NCBI GenBank assembly: GCA_036172665.1
Contig: CM069871.1
Span: 9,176,001 to 9,240,000 of the forward strand
DNA length: 64,000 bases
Reading direction: 5' to 3'
Source of the DNA: Prosopocoilus inquinatus
Taxonomy: Eukaryota > Arthropoda > Insecta > Coleoptera > Lucanidae
Part shown: in pieces, positions 1 to 9,753 of the stretch
Numbering within the stretch: the first letter of the stretch is position 1
Layout: each line of letters opens with the position of its first letter
Notes under the pieces: generated by a model
The model's database searches: none
The model's input: only the letters and a program-made list of their open reading frames with translations
Told to the model about the DNA's origin: nothing
Made by a program: the position numbers and the translations under genes

Positions 1-1148
1 GATACTAGCTTCGGGACAGCTGATTGACTTCTCAGCTTGACTTGCCATCAAGTATCGATAAGTGGCCAGGGGTTAACGTAATTGTAATAAAATGGTAGCA
101 TTCTTCATGGTGCAGCCATCTTGGATATTAAGGGTTTATTTCTTGCGCGAAAAAATTCTGTCTTGTAGGAAGGGAGAAGAATAAGGTGACCAAGCAGATC
201 TGGAAGTTAAGCAAGTTTAGTTTAATGCGTCGCACGACGTGTTTTTAACGTTTTTCACCGTCGATATACATCAGAAGACGACCATCTTGGATTCTAAGAT
301 GGCTCCTGACGTGGCATTCGAGTTCATTTCGTGAACTCTTCAAGAAGAAATTACAGGTTTTCAGAAGTTTATCTTGTTCTAGTGTCGGCAAGATAGCTTT
401 TTATGGTTTGAAAAGCTTGTCTCTTTCAGCATGTATTTTTTGCTAATTAATAAAATTAATTATTTTGAATACAGTTCTGCATTTTAATTTCAATTCGCTT
501 TCAAGTAGCTTCGAAGTTCAAGAAACCACAAACGCGCTCGATTAGAAACTAATTTAATTAAATAAAGAGGATAATGTACTTTTTTTATCAAACGTAAGAC
601 GGGTCGCTGTTCCTTATTAAAATTCCGGTGAAGACAGCGTGCTTATTTTTTTTATAAAAAAATATCTGTTTTACTATTCCAGAAAATCCACATTTTATTA
701 ACAAGATTCCCCTTCATTGAATGACGACGGACGGCCAAGTTATAAAATTTACTTTAATTTCTTTTTTTGTCAGATATAAGGACTACTTTAATTTGTTTCA
801 TAAAGCCTTCGGTCACGACAATATCAAAGATACCAAGGGTCTTCTTTATATCTGTGTATCACTGTCTGTTTTTACTTCAGGTTTATGTTGTAAGGTAAAA
901 ATATCGTTTTGTACACTCAACTCAAAAAATAATGTCACCCCAATAAAATGTATATGCATATATTTTCCAGTCAAATAACTCAACTTTTTACTGCATGTGT
1001 TGTACTTTATTTTCTACTATATCGTCTCATATGTTCGTTGATTCATCTGTGATTCGTAGAAATACTAGTGCTTCGTTTCTTATTGACGAGGCATTATCAT
1101 TATTATGTTACACGATGCTTTTGCCATTTCCTTCTTATTATTGGTTAA
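1..1148. other. Intergenic, no gene recognised
   Basis: AT-rich sequence with only short reading frames of low-complexity composition. No splice-framed coding segment, tRNA or known family was recognised. A short hairpin-like CATCTTGGATTCTAAGATGG lies near 288-307. Confidence 0.5.
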
Positions 1149-1412
1149 TTTCTAGTTACATTTCGGCAGCCACGTGTTGCATGCACTTGGTTTAGTTTTA
1201 TCGTCCCGGAAGTGACGTTCACGTGCCGTTTGAAATCACTTTCTAGTTACATTTCCGCAGCCATGTGTTGTATGCTCTTGGTTTAGTTTTAGCGTCCCGG
1301 AAGTGACGATCACGTGCCGTTTGAAATCACTTTCTAGTTACATTTCCGCAGCCATGTGTTGTATGCTCTTGGTTTAGTTTTAGCGTCCCGGAAGTGACGT
1401 TCTCGTGCCGCA
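1149..1412. repeat. 91-bp tandem repeat, three copies
   Basis: Three successive units start with TTTCTAGTTACATTTC near 1149, 1240 and 1331, a 91-bp period. Copies 2 and 3 are nearly identical and copy 1 slightly diverged. The phrase GCATTATCATTATTATG occurs just before and just after the array, so the tandem block may have expanded between two copies of it. Confidence 0.85.
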
Positions 1413-1915
1413 TTATCATTATTATGGCGTATAATCCATTTCTAGAGTGTTTTCTTCTTTTTCCAGGCTAGGTTGTAAATATGTCTAGTTATCATACTAT
1501 GCTAAAGTAAGCATTTACACGATGAAAATCCTGAACGTGTAAGAATGATCATACCCCTAAAAGGTAGGCAACTTTAGTTACTTCGGTGATCAAAATTTCA
1601 CGATATGAAAGGGAGGTTATATGACAAGAACGGCTAAAATCTAAAACACACATTACTTAAAAGCATGACCGTACTTGTAAATCATCATTTTCCAACTTAT
1701 TTGGATATAATATATATTTGCAGATTGAATTTTATTTATTCACAGTATTCGTCAGTGATTTTCTTTTCATTCATTCTTATTACTTCACCGTGACGGATAG
1801 AAGTTCGTGTGACGTCACGAGTTACTTTTGCGGGGAGATAAATTTCAAACTACACATTTAAATGGCTCGAGGCAACCTAATTACTAGATGCAATATCAGT
1901 TTCACCAACCTTCGT

Positions 1916-2106
1916 GAATAGCTTAAACAGCGACATCCTACGATCGCTTTTTGAGCTAACATTGCATTGGGATTGACAAATTGGAAGCTTTGACAGCAAG
2001 CCTTGCATAGGATGACTTAGTATGTAGCAAACTCTGTTCAGTTTGTCAATTATAATGTAACGTTAGGTGAAAAAGCGATCATAGGATGTCACCGTTTAAG
2101 CTATTC
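1916..2106. mobile_element. Foldback MITE, 191 bp
   Basis: The left end GAATAGCTTAAACAGCGACA and the right end TGTCACCGTTTAAGCTATTC are imperfect inverted copies. Complementarity continues inward through the GATCGCTTTTTGA / TGAAAAAGCGATC block. No protein is encoded. Related fragments lie at 33,051-33,172 and 47,944-47,990, which makes this a dispersed family. Confidence 0.8.
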
Positions 2107-2339
2107 TTACTACGAATAATTAATACGACGAAAAGTAAAATAATGAAGTGAAAAAAAAAACAAATAAAATCTTGACTAGATTTTGAAAGATTTTGTTTTA
2201 GGTAAAGCAGGGTTTCAGATGCATTTGTAGGTTATGAATCGACATCCCATAAGGCGTAAATACGATCGATAAAAAAGTTTCATAATCTAAAAATGCATCC
2301 AAATTCAAATCCTTGCTTTAGTTGTAATCTTGTTTTCTG

Positions 2340-3080
2340 TTTACTGAGAGTTTTATTCTTGAACCGAATGAGAACCGACGATCTTCTTTTATTTTTTGCT
2401 CTTCCAAAGCCGCATTTCGTTGTCGTTTGTTTCAGTTCTCTTTTGTTTCTGCTTTACTGAAGTCTCTATTTGTGCAATTTTTTTATTTGTCGAATTTTTC
2501 ATTTATTTTTCCATTTATTTCATACACTTCTTAAATTAGATTCGTTTTTTAAATAATTTCAGTAACTTAATTTGTTGAAACTTTTGCTGCATTTCTCTAA
2601 ATTTTTATTTTCAACGCAATTTTGTTTTCTCTGGACACTGATATTTGAAAGAACCCCGCCAGCATTCGCAGCCTGCGCGTTTTTTGTAGCAGTTACATGA
2701 GAACGACTAGCTTGTAATCAGGGTTGCCAGGTTGGGTGAAAATTCGCCATTTGGGCTGCATTTGCCGTTTAAGTATCTTATTTGATTAGGGCTACTTTTG
2801 TTATTGACTTCATAAGACGACACTCGACAAAATTCCACATTACATCCATAGTTCGCTTTTGTTTTCTAGGAGTTTATTTTATTTACTACAATAACTTTCG
2901 TCGATTTTCATTTTTTTGTCCAAAGTGGTACTTTTGTTTTTTTTTTTAATTCATTTTACGCTTTCACATTTCTTTTTTTGTTTATTTTATCAAATTGATT
3001 TTCATACTTGGTTGATTGACACTCTTTTACAGTTGTTTTTTGTTTTCTACTAGTTTTCATTTCGCCTGGAGATTCAATTG
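2340..3080. repeat. T-rich low-complexity DNA
   Basis: Strongly T-rich on the + strand, with recurring TTTGTTT and TTTATTT phrases and scattered CGATC. It resembles in mirror orientation the A-rich tract at 6,790-8,870 and the T-rich and A-rich tracts at 45,560-46,160 and 49,145-49,900. It is probably decayed repeat; no gene was seen. Confidence 0.45.
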
Positions 3081-3089
3081 TTCTTAGTT

Positions 3090-3226
3090 CTTGACACTAT
3101 GCAAGATTTCACATAAAATCTTATAAAAAATGAGAAAAATAGGCTACCATAGTAAAAGTCGAATCGATGTTGCATCAATACTCATTATGTGCAAGATTAG
3201 AGTATTAATACTTGCATAGTGTCAAG
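3090..3226. mobile_element. Short TIR element, 137 bp
   Basis: Perfect 16-bp terminal inverted repeats, CTTGACACTATGCAAG at 3090-3105 and CTTGCATAGTGTCAAG at 3211-3226, enclose 105 bp with no coding capacity. This is the form of a non-autonomous DNA transposon. No clear target-site duplication was recognised, so the superfamily is open. Confidence 0.7.
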
Positions 3227-4092
3227 TGGGCTGGGCTTTAGTTATTAATCTTCTTTTGTTTGTTTTTTTGTTATTTTTTATGCTCTCTCTACTCCTGCTG
3301 TACACTTCTTTTTTGCTTTTCTTGTCGAATTGACTTTTTCCACTTTGTTGACGCTTCCTTTTAGTTCATCATTCTTCATTTGTTTTGTGTTCATCTGTTA
3401 CGATCGTTATTTTGCGCCTGTATTCTACAATTTTTTTTTTATTTGTTTTTCGCTTAGGTTGGTGTTGTCGAGGTTCTTGTGTTTTTTTTGTTCAATACAT
3501 GTCATCTACTTCGTTGCTGTTTTGCTCTTTTGTTTTTGATTTTTTTTGCAAATTTTCTTTGTTTCTTTTGCCCACATGAAAACAACTCTAAACGCATGAA
3601 AGGTAGGCAACTTTAGTTACTTCGGTGGTCAAAATTAGCGTCGTAAAAAGAGAAACCCAAAACGAAGGTGTGACTTTTCGGGAAGTTTTTACAACAGCAG
3701 GGGTGTTTTTAATAAAAACGAGGGTCGACGCAGATTTACTTTTAGATTTCGGTTGACTTTCACAAAAAAAAAAATCTCATTTGCATTTCGAGAGTTATGA
3801 GTACGCCTCGCCTGTAATTAATTATCCAAATCTAAAAATGATTCATACCGTCAAATTTTGTATAATTTATAATTGTCGTTAATACGTATAATAAACAGAA
3901 ATATACAATTAATAAGAGTGATATGAATTAAATAATGATCCGTAATCTCAGTCAACAAGTTTGGGTTCTTATCGGTTTTGACTGAGTGATATGACGAAGC
4001 AAGAATCTCGCCAGTCACTGACACTGTTTCTTGCCCGATGCACAATCATCTAACAACAAGGAAAAAAAATAATGAACACGATTTTTCAGTAT

Positions 4093-4156
4093 TATATATA
4101 AGCATAATCATCCTCTGGCCTACAACAGAACGACCTCTCCAGTTGTAACTTCTTAA
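4093..4156 (+). promoter_or_regulatory. P1 promoter and 5' UTR exon
   Basis: A TATA box (TATATATAAG, 4093-4102) lies about 55 bp ahead of a strong splice donor (AA|GTAAGTAG, GT at 4157-4158). A matching acceptor (TTTCAG, ending 4448) sits six bases before the P1 start codon. The implied product is a short untranslated exon joined to the coding exon, the same layout as in the other four P450 genes. Confidence 0.65.
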
Positions 4157-4191
4157 GTAAGTAGTTACTTATTTAATACGAGTAGAATTGA

Positions 4192-4415
4192 ATCGACGAG
4201 TGCATAATGGTGTTCAGTCTAAATTTACTGTATTGAGAACACAACAAATAACTTTCTCTAGATTTTTATTTTAAGTAATTATTGGCTTCAGGATGTGTCA
4301 TGTATCCTTATCTGAAAGAATTTTAAGTCAATAAAATAAAAATCTAGAAACTTATTTGTTGTTTTCTCAACTCAGTAAATTTGGACTGAACACCATTATG
4401 CACTCATCGATCGAT
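4192..4415. repeat. Hairpin in the P1 5' UTR intron
   Basis: Two ~83-bp arms, 4192-4274 and 4331-4415, are inverted copies with about 90% identity (GAGTGCATAATGGTGTTCAG in one, its complement in the other). A ~56-bp loop separates them. The hairpin fills most of the 292-bp intron between the untranslated exon and the start of P1 and ends about 32 bases before the acceptor. Confidence 0.85.
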
Positions 4416-4454
4416 CCAATTTTAATCACCTGCATATTTATATTTCAGTTTAAA

Positions 4455-6439
4455 ATGGTGGCCCCCGAATTCCAAGGCCTAATTTCGTTTTTGATAATAG
4501 GCGTCAGCCTGGTATTATTCTACTTTAAGTGGTCTTATAAATACTGGAAGCGCAAGAACATTCCGTACCTCGAGCCGACCATCCCTTATGGAAACTTGGA
4601 AAACCCCCTGAACCTCCAAGTCGGCCTAGCCCGCCACGTCGCCAACTTATACACGGAATTCAGGCGGAGGGGTTGCAAACAAGGGGGGATCTACTCAGTC
4701 ACCAGGCCCATCTACGTCCCCATTCATTTGGATTACGTCAAGAACGTCCTGATCAAAGACTTCCAGCACTTCGTGGATCGCGGCATGTACTTTCATGAGA
4801 AGGCCGACCCCCTCAGCGCTCACCTCTTCAGCATCGAGGGGCAAAAGTGGAGGAACCTCAGAGTGAAACTCACCCCCGTGTTCACCTCAGGAAAAATGAA
4901 GACCATGTTCGAAACGGTCCTGGATTGTGGGTACCAAATGAAACGCGCCCTCGACCAAACCTACCTTGGCAGTCCAACTTTCGACATAAAAGAAATCAGC
5001 GCGTGCTTTACGACTGACGTGATTGGCACGTGCGCGTTTGGCATAGAATGCAACAGCTTCAGCAACCCTCACTCCGATTTCCGGAAGTATGCAAGGAAAG
5101 TTTTCGGCACGAGCGTGGATCGGATGGTTCGGAATTTTTTGACGTTGAGTTTCCCCCGGCTGTGCAAGAAAATGGGGATTCGGCTTTTCCCCCCGGATGC
5201 GACCGCGTTCTTCACCGATGTTATTAAAGACGTGGTCAAGAACAGGGAGAATAAGACCGTCGAGAGGAACGACTTCGTCAAGCTCCTTCTGGAGATTAAA
5301 AACAGCGACGAGGCGTTGAGCTTTCAAGAAATGAGCGCGCAGGCGTTCGTTTTCTTCTTGGCCGGATTCGAAACGTCATCAAGCACCATGGGGTTCTGCT
5401 TCTTTCACCTGGCTTCGAACCCCGATATTCAGGAGAAAGTAAGGCAAGAAGTCTACAACGTCGTCAACAGACATGACGGAAAGATTTCTTATGATGGTAT
5501 CCAAGAGATGACTTATTTGACGCAAGTCATCGAAGGTACGTTCTGGTGGGCTTTTATGAAGTTAAAAAGAAGAGGGAATAGAAACGTCCACCTTCTTCTC
5601 TATTTAGAAGAACACTCCATACTAAGTGGAGAAAAAGTGCATTTGTATTCCTTAGAAAGTCCATCTTCTCCATTTAGGAGAACACTCCATCCTAAGTGGA
5701 GAAGATGTGCATTTCTATTCCCTAGAAAGTCCATCTTCTCCATTTAGAAGAATATTCCATATTAAATGGAGAAGATGTGCATTTCTATTCCCTCGTCAAA
5801 AATTATACTCTACTGATGATGATGAGGTTCCGCACCATGGGGTAGAAGTTGTTCTAAATCCAATTTGCAGAGACTCTGAGGATGTACCCTATAGTGCCCG
5901 TGCTTAATAGAGTCTGCACCAAGAGCTACGTTTTGCCTGATACCACCGATACGGTCCTGGAAGAAGGCACCAAGATATTCATTTCGGTTTATGGAATCCA
6001 CCATGACCCCGAATATTATCCGAATCCCGAAGTTTTTGACCCGGATCGATTTTCCGCCGAGGCCAAAGCCAAAAGGCATTCGTTTGCATTTTTGCCTTTC
6101 GGTGAAGGCCCCAGGAATTGCATAGGTAAGTCTCACTCAATCTAGGTTTAGTGCCTTCGCCTCATTCGAATCTGGTTTTAAACAATATTCCATCTCGCTC
6201 TTTTGATTGTAGTTCACATATTTTCCACGGCTTCAAATCGTACTTAATTAATGATTTCGTTTCTTTATGTTTTAGGACTACGCTTTGGTATGATGCAAGC
6301 GAAAATTGGATTGGCAATCCTGCTGAGTCACTACAAATTCAGTTTGAATCCCAAGATGCCACGCTCGCTCACCATAAATCCAAAGACTATATTGATGTCT
6401 TCAGTTGAAGATATTTTACTGGACGTTGTAAAGATTTAA
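4455..6439 (+). CDS. Cytochrome P450, CYP6-type (P1), intact
   Basis: Haem-thiolate monooxygenase of the microsomal CYP3 clan; the family oxidises plant allelochemicals, insecticides or endogenous lipids at the ER membrane with electrons from P450 reductase. Exons are 4455-5535, 5871-6125 and 6276-6439, joined in phase 1, giving 499 residues, the usual length. An N-terminal membrane anchor (about residues 7-23) is followed by the C-helix WRNLR (W132, R136), the I-helix AGFETS (303-308), the K-helix ETLR starting at E361, and the haem loop [10 protein letters not shown] with Cys444. The ATG at 4455 is chosen because it follows the 5' UTR acceptor; an upstream ATG in the same frame lies within the intron hairpin. 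A polyadenylation signal AATAAA lies at 6565. It is the most diverged copy of the cluster and shows no lesion. CYP6BQ membership is inference; the substrate is unknown. Confidence 0.93.
5581..5794. repeat. ~70-bp tandem hairpin repeat in P1 intron
   Basis: Three units begin near 5581, 5655 and 5725, spaced 74 and then 70 bp. Each unit contains an internal inverted repeat: CATCTTCTCCATTTA at 5732-5746 pairs perfectly with TAAATGGAGAAGATG at 5763-5777, and unit 2 pairs with one mismatch. They occupy most of the 335-bp intron; the equivalent intron in P2-P5 is only about 45-55 bp. Confidence 0.9.
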
Positions 6440-6789
6440 TTTGCTTTAATCTGCTTTTTTGTTAGTAAATTACTCAAGCTATAAAATCATTTGGTCTAGC
6501 GATGGACGTGGTGAAAGTTTGCAGAATTACGTGATTCTGACCAGGCATGTTTTTAATGTCAAAAAATAAATTACGAAAAAAAAAATTAAAAATTCAGAAT
6601 GCGTACGTTTCACCTTAATTAAAATATTCACCTTCATTCCTTATCTCTTTCCGAATGATAGGATAGTAATCAATAAGATTTAAAATTTAATTTTCAATTT
6701 AATTTAATTTAAATTAACCAGTAACTGCCTAGATACGTTTATTTAAATGCTAAATTAAATTTAATAAAGATCTTAGCGGCGATGAAATA
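6440..6789. other. P1 3' flank
   Basis: AT-rich 3' untranslated and intergenic DNA. The likely P1 polyadenylation signal (AATAAA, 6565-6570) is the only recognisable element. Confidence 0.5.
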
Positions 6790-8870
6790 ATTGAAAGACA
6801 ACAAAATACGATCGACTTTGACCAAAAAAAAAAAAAGAAAACAAAAGACGATCGATTTAGGAAGTACGGAATTGACGAACGCCCGCAACAATTTTAGAAG
6901 AAAAAAAAGAGCGAATCAAAAAACAATTGCCGAAAAGAAAATAAACGATCACGAACGAAAACAAAACAACGCGACGTCACCAAAGAAAACCAAACAAATA
7001 AAAATATAAGAAAACAAATGATTAATTCTATTTATTTAACTGAAAAAAAAAATAAAACTTGACATATAAATAACAAATAAAAGAAATAAGAACGAACGGC
7101 ACTCAAAAGAAAGGAAAAGAAAATAAATTCTGGACAATGAACACCATGAACATTATTTTTTAAACAAGCAGGACACTATCGCCAACCTGCTAGAAAGAAA
7201 ACGAGAGAAGCAATGGGAACGAGACGAAACAAATGAAAATTATTAAATTAAAAAAAAAACAACAACTACAGTTTAATTAAAAAATGAACCATATGTAGAA
7301 AAGGCAGGGAACAGGATGAAGGAGGAAAACAAGTGACGCTCGATTAAAAAAAAAAAAAAAAACGCAGGCTGGGTTGCATAAAAGATTTAAGCCAGGATTA
7401 AATTTAATCCCTAGTAAAAATGTGACGACTCATTCTAATTTAAACTTAAATTTAACCCGGACGTTGGAAAAGTCTTAAATAAATAAAAGAAACTCGAATA
7501 CAAAATAGTCGGCAAAGAAACAAAAACCAATCGAAAAAAAAGAAAACAACATTTACTTTGACAGAAAAAAAAACAAAGAAAAAACAATCGAAATGAAGCA
7601 AATGAAAGTCAACTGAACAAGGATAAAACAAAATACAATTTAGAAAAAATTTAGAAAAAAAATAGCAGAAGTAAGTGACAGGAAACGGAATGAAAAAGAA
7701 ACAAAACAAATGACAATTGATTTAAGAAGCACACAGACTGACGAACAAAACAAAAACGATCAAGCAAAAAGGACCGAAACAATTGAAAATCAAATGAAGA
7801 AAGACAAACTCCAGATTCATAAATAAAACGATTAATCTTTAGACGAAAGCGAAAATAGAAAAGCGACTGATAGGAAACGGAATGAAGAGAAAAAAAACAA
7901 ATGACGATCGATTTAGAAAGCGAAGAGAACAAAAAGAAAGAGTGAATCAAAAATAATCGACAAGAAAAAGACAAGAGAAAATAAAACCGCTTCGCCAAAA
8001 TAAAACAAACGGCTCTCAAAAAAGAAAACAAATGAAAATCGATTGAAAAAAGACAAAAGCAAACTGCAGATTAAAAAAAAAAACTATAATCGGAAAACGA
8101 AAAAAGCAACTGGCATGGGCAGGAAACGGGACGGAAAGGAGAAAAACAAAAGTCGATCGATTTAAAAAGCACGGATTGCCGAACGCTTTCAGCAAATAAA
8201 AGGAAAGAGCGAATCAAAAAAAAATAATCAAGAAGAGAAAAAAACACAGACGATCATAAACGAAAATAAAACAGCGTCGCCAAACAAAAACAAAGACAAA
8301 AAAGTTTGAAAACAACAAAAATATAAGAAAAGAAATGAAATCCAATTCTATTCACTTGAAACAAAAATGGACGAATCCTTTCAACGAGAAGAAAAATACA
8401 CGTGTAACTTATAAAATAAATTAAAGAATTAAAATAAAAACAAATGAGATTGAAAAAAAAAGAAAACAAACATTTTTTTTAAACAACAAAACACGATCGG
8501 CGAAGCAATCGGAGCAAAACGAAAAGAACGAAACAAATGAAAATAAATTAAAAGACAAAACACTACACACGATGATCTTTAGAAAGGAAAAAAGAAAACG
8601 AAAAAGTGAGTGACAGGAAGCGAAATAAAAAATTAAAACAATCGACGATGGATTTAGGAAGCATAGGATCTTGACAAATGAAAGAAAAGTCTCGATAATT
8701 AAAAAGGAAAATATATATGAAAATTGGAAAATATATTTGATATGTACTAAAAAATAATAATAATAATAAAAAACAAGAGAGACAAAGGTTACTAAATAAA
8801 TGCATCAATAAAGTAAAAAAAAATATGATTAGTCTTAAAAAGCAATAAAAATAAGTGATTAGCAATTCTT
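6790..8870. repeat. A-rich decayed repeat tract
   Basis: About 2 kb of purine-rich + strand with a recurrent phrase, GACGATCGATTTAGGAAG or close variants, near 6848, 7711, 7901, 8151 and 8641. It is followed at variable distance by GAGCGAATCAAAA and CGTCGCCAAA phrases. Spacing is irregular, so this is an interspersed or scrambled repeat. The reading frames in it are compositional artefacts. A short self-complementary segment (GATTAAATTTAATC) lies near 7397. Confidence 0.6.
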
Positions 8871-9119
8871 ATTTTTTTCGTCACTAAGTCCAAGGACTTT
8901 ACAGTGGCAGCACTTAGTGAGCAACTTTTTCACAACAAGCTCGCAACCTTGAACTAATTGCGTTTCAAATTAATGGCAGAATCGAATCATAAATCAACAA
9001 AACAAATACAAAATACAAAATATAAATATAACAAGAGTTAAGTTAGTGATAATAATAATAATAATAAATAATAGTACACTCGTATGTAGGGACGAGGGAA
9101 TAAATAGGAAAGAAATTAA

Positions 9120-9264
9120 GGCTGTCGCACATACAGTGCGGCGAAACGCGGCGATAACACTTCTTTTGTTGTATTCCTATGAAAGTGCGCACACTTAGGC
9201 GAAACGCGTCGAAGCCATCCAACAGCTAAAAAAAAAAGTCGCAGAGCTATAGTACGCGACAGCC
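9120..9264. mobile_element. Short TIR element, ~145 bp
   Basis: GGCTGTCGC at the left end and GCGACAGCC at the right end form terminal inverted repeats. TTAA-like sequence flanks both sides. The interior carries two GCGAAACGCG phrases. It is non-coding and probably a MITE. Confidence 0.6.
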
Positions 9265-9398
9265 TTTAAGCAACCAAATAGCAATAATTTATGCGAAAAT
9301 AATTGACGACAAAGTGAAATTAAAATGACAATTTAAATCCGAATGAATGGATTCTTTTTAAATAAATATCATAATCTGATCTCTGATTTGTTAATTAA

Positions 9399-9565
9399 GG
9401 CCCGGATTTACATACAAATGAACTTTCTCCTATGCGGTAACCTGTCTGTCTCTCTCACTTCGTAACAAATTTTATGCAGAAAATAACGTCGCGTCACATG
9501 GACTTTAGTACCAAATGTAAAAATCGAGACATAGTAAATTTATCTCGCGTTCATAAAGCCGGGCC
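9399..9565. mobile_element. PIF/Harbinger-like MITE upstream of P2
   Basis: The terminal repeats GGCCCGGATTTA and TAAAGCCGGGCC are flanked on both sides by TTAA. GG-starting termini with a TTA/TAA target duplication are typical of PIF/Harbinger elements. The same element sits at the same place upstream of P4 (15,009-15,207), so it predates that duplication. The related element at 46,208-46,336 has similar termini. Confidence 0.7.
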
Positions 9566-9584
9566 TTAATTGATAAAAGAATTC

Positions 9585-9684
9585 TTATCTCGATAATTTG
9601 TCTGCATATCATAAAGTGGTGTCGTCTCGCCTAGGACTTTCCTCCATTTATTTAATAGTTATTAAGACATTTAAGAATTAAAAC
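9585..9684 (+). promoter_or_regulatory. P2 promoter region and 5' UTR exon
   Basis: TTATCT (GATA-factor-type site in reverse) at 9585-9590 is followed by a block, TTTGTCTGCATATCATAAAG, that is conserved upstream of P4 and in weaker form upstream of P5. A splice donor (AAAC|GTGAGT) at 9685 pairs with an acceptor ending 9742, twelve bases before the ATG. This gives a short untranslated first exon. Confidence 0.55.
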
Positions 9685-9753
9685 GTGAGTAGAGAGTGGG
9701 TGAGACATTTAACTTCAATGCTAATTCGTAATTAAGTTACAGCAAGTTTTCAA

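Larger units (their letters stand above)
1559..3636. repeat. Segment bounded by ~38-bp direct repeats
   Basis: A phrase of about 38 bases beginning AAAGGTAGGCAACTTTAG and running through ACTTCGGTG(A/G)TCAAAATT occurs near 1559-1597 and again near 3597-3636 in the same orientation, with one difference. The ~2 kb between them holds a foldback element (1916-2106), a TIR element (3090-3226) and T-rich DNA, but no gene. Either a duplication or an insertion bounded by repeats would explain it. Confidence 0.6.

Noticed and set aside
721..1195. Two + strand frames of 85 and 66 codons
   Set aside because: No family resemblance, no splice-framed partners, and the second runs into the 91-bp tandem repeat.
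4887..5327. Antisense frames opposite P1 exon 1 (similar ones opposite P2-P5)
   Set aside because: Shadows of conserved P450 coding sequence; they have no signals of their own.
7452..8865. Long Phe/Leu-rich - strand frames
   Set aside because: Translations of an A-rich tract; composition alone explains the length and hydrophobicity.
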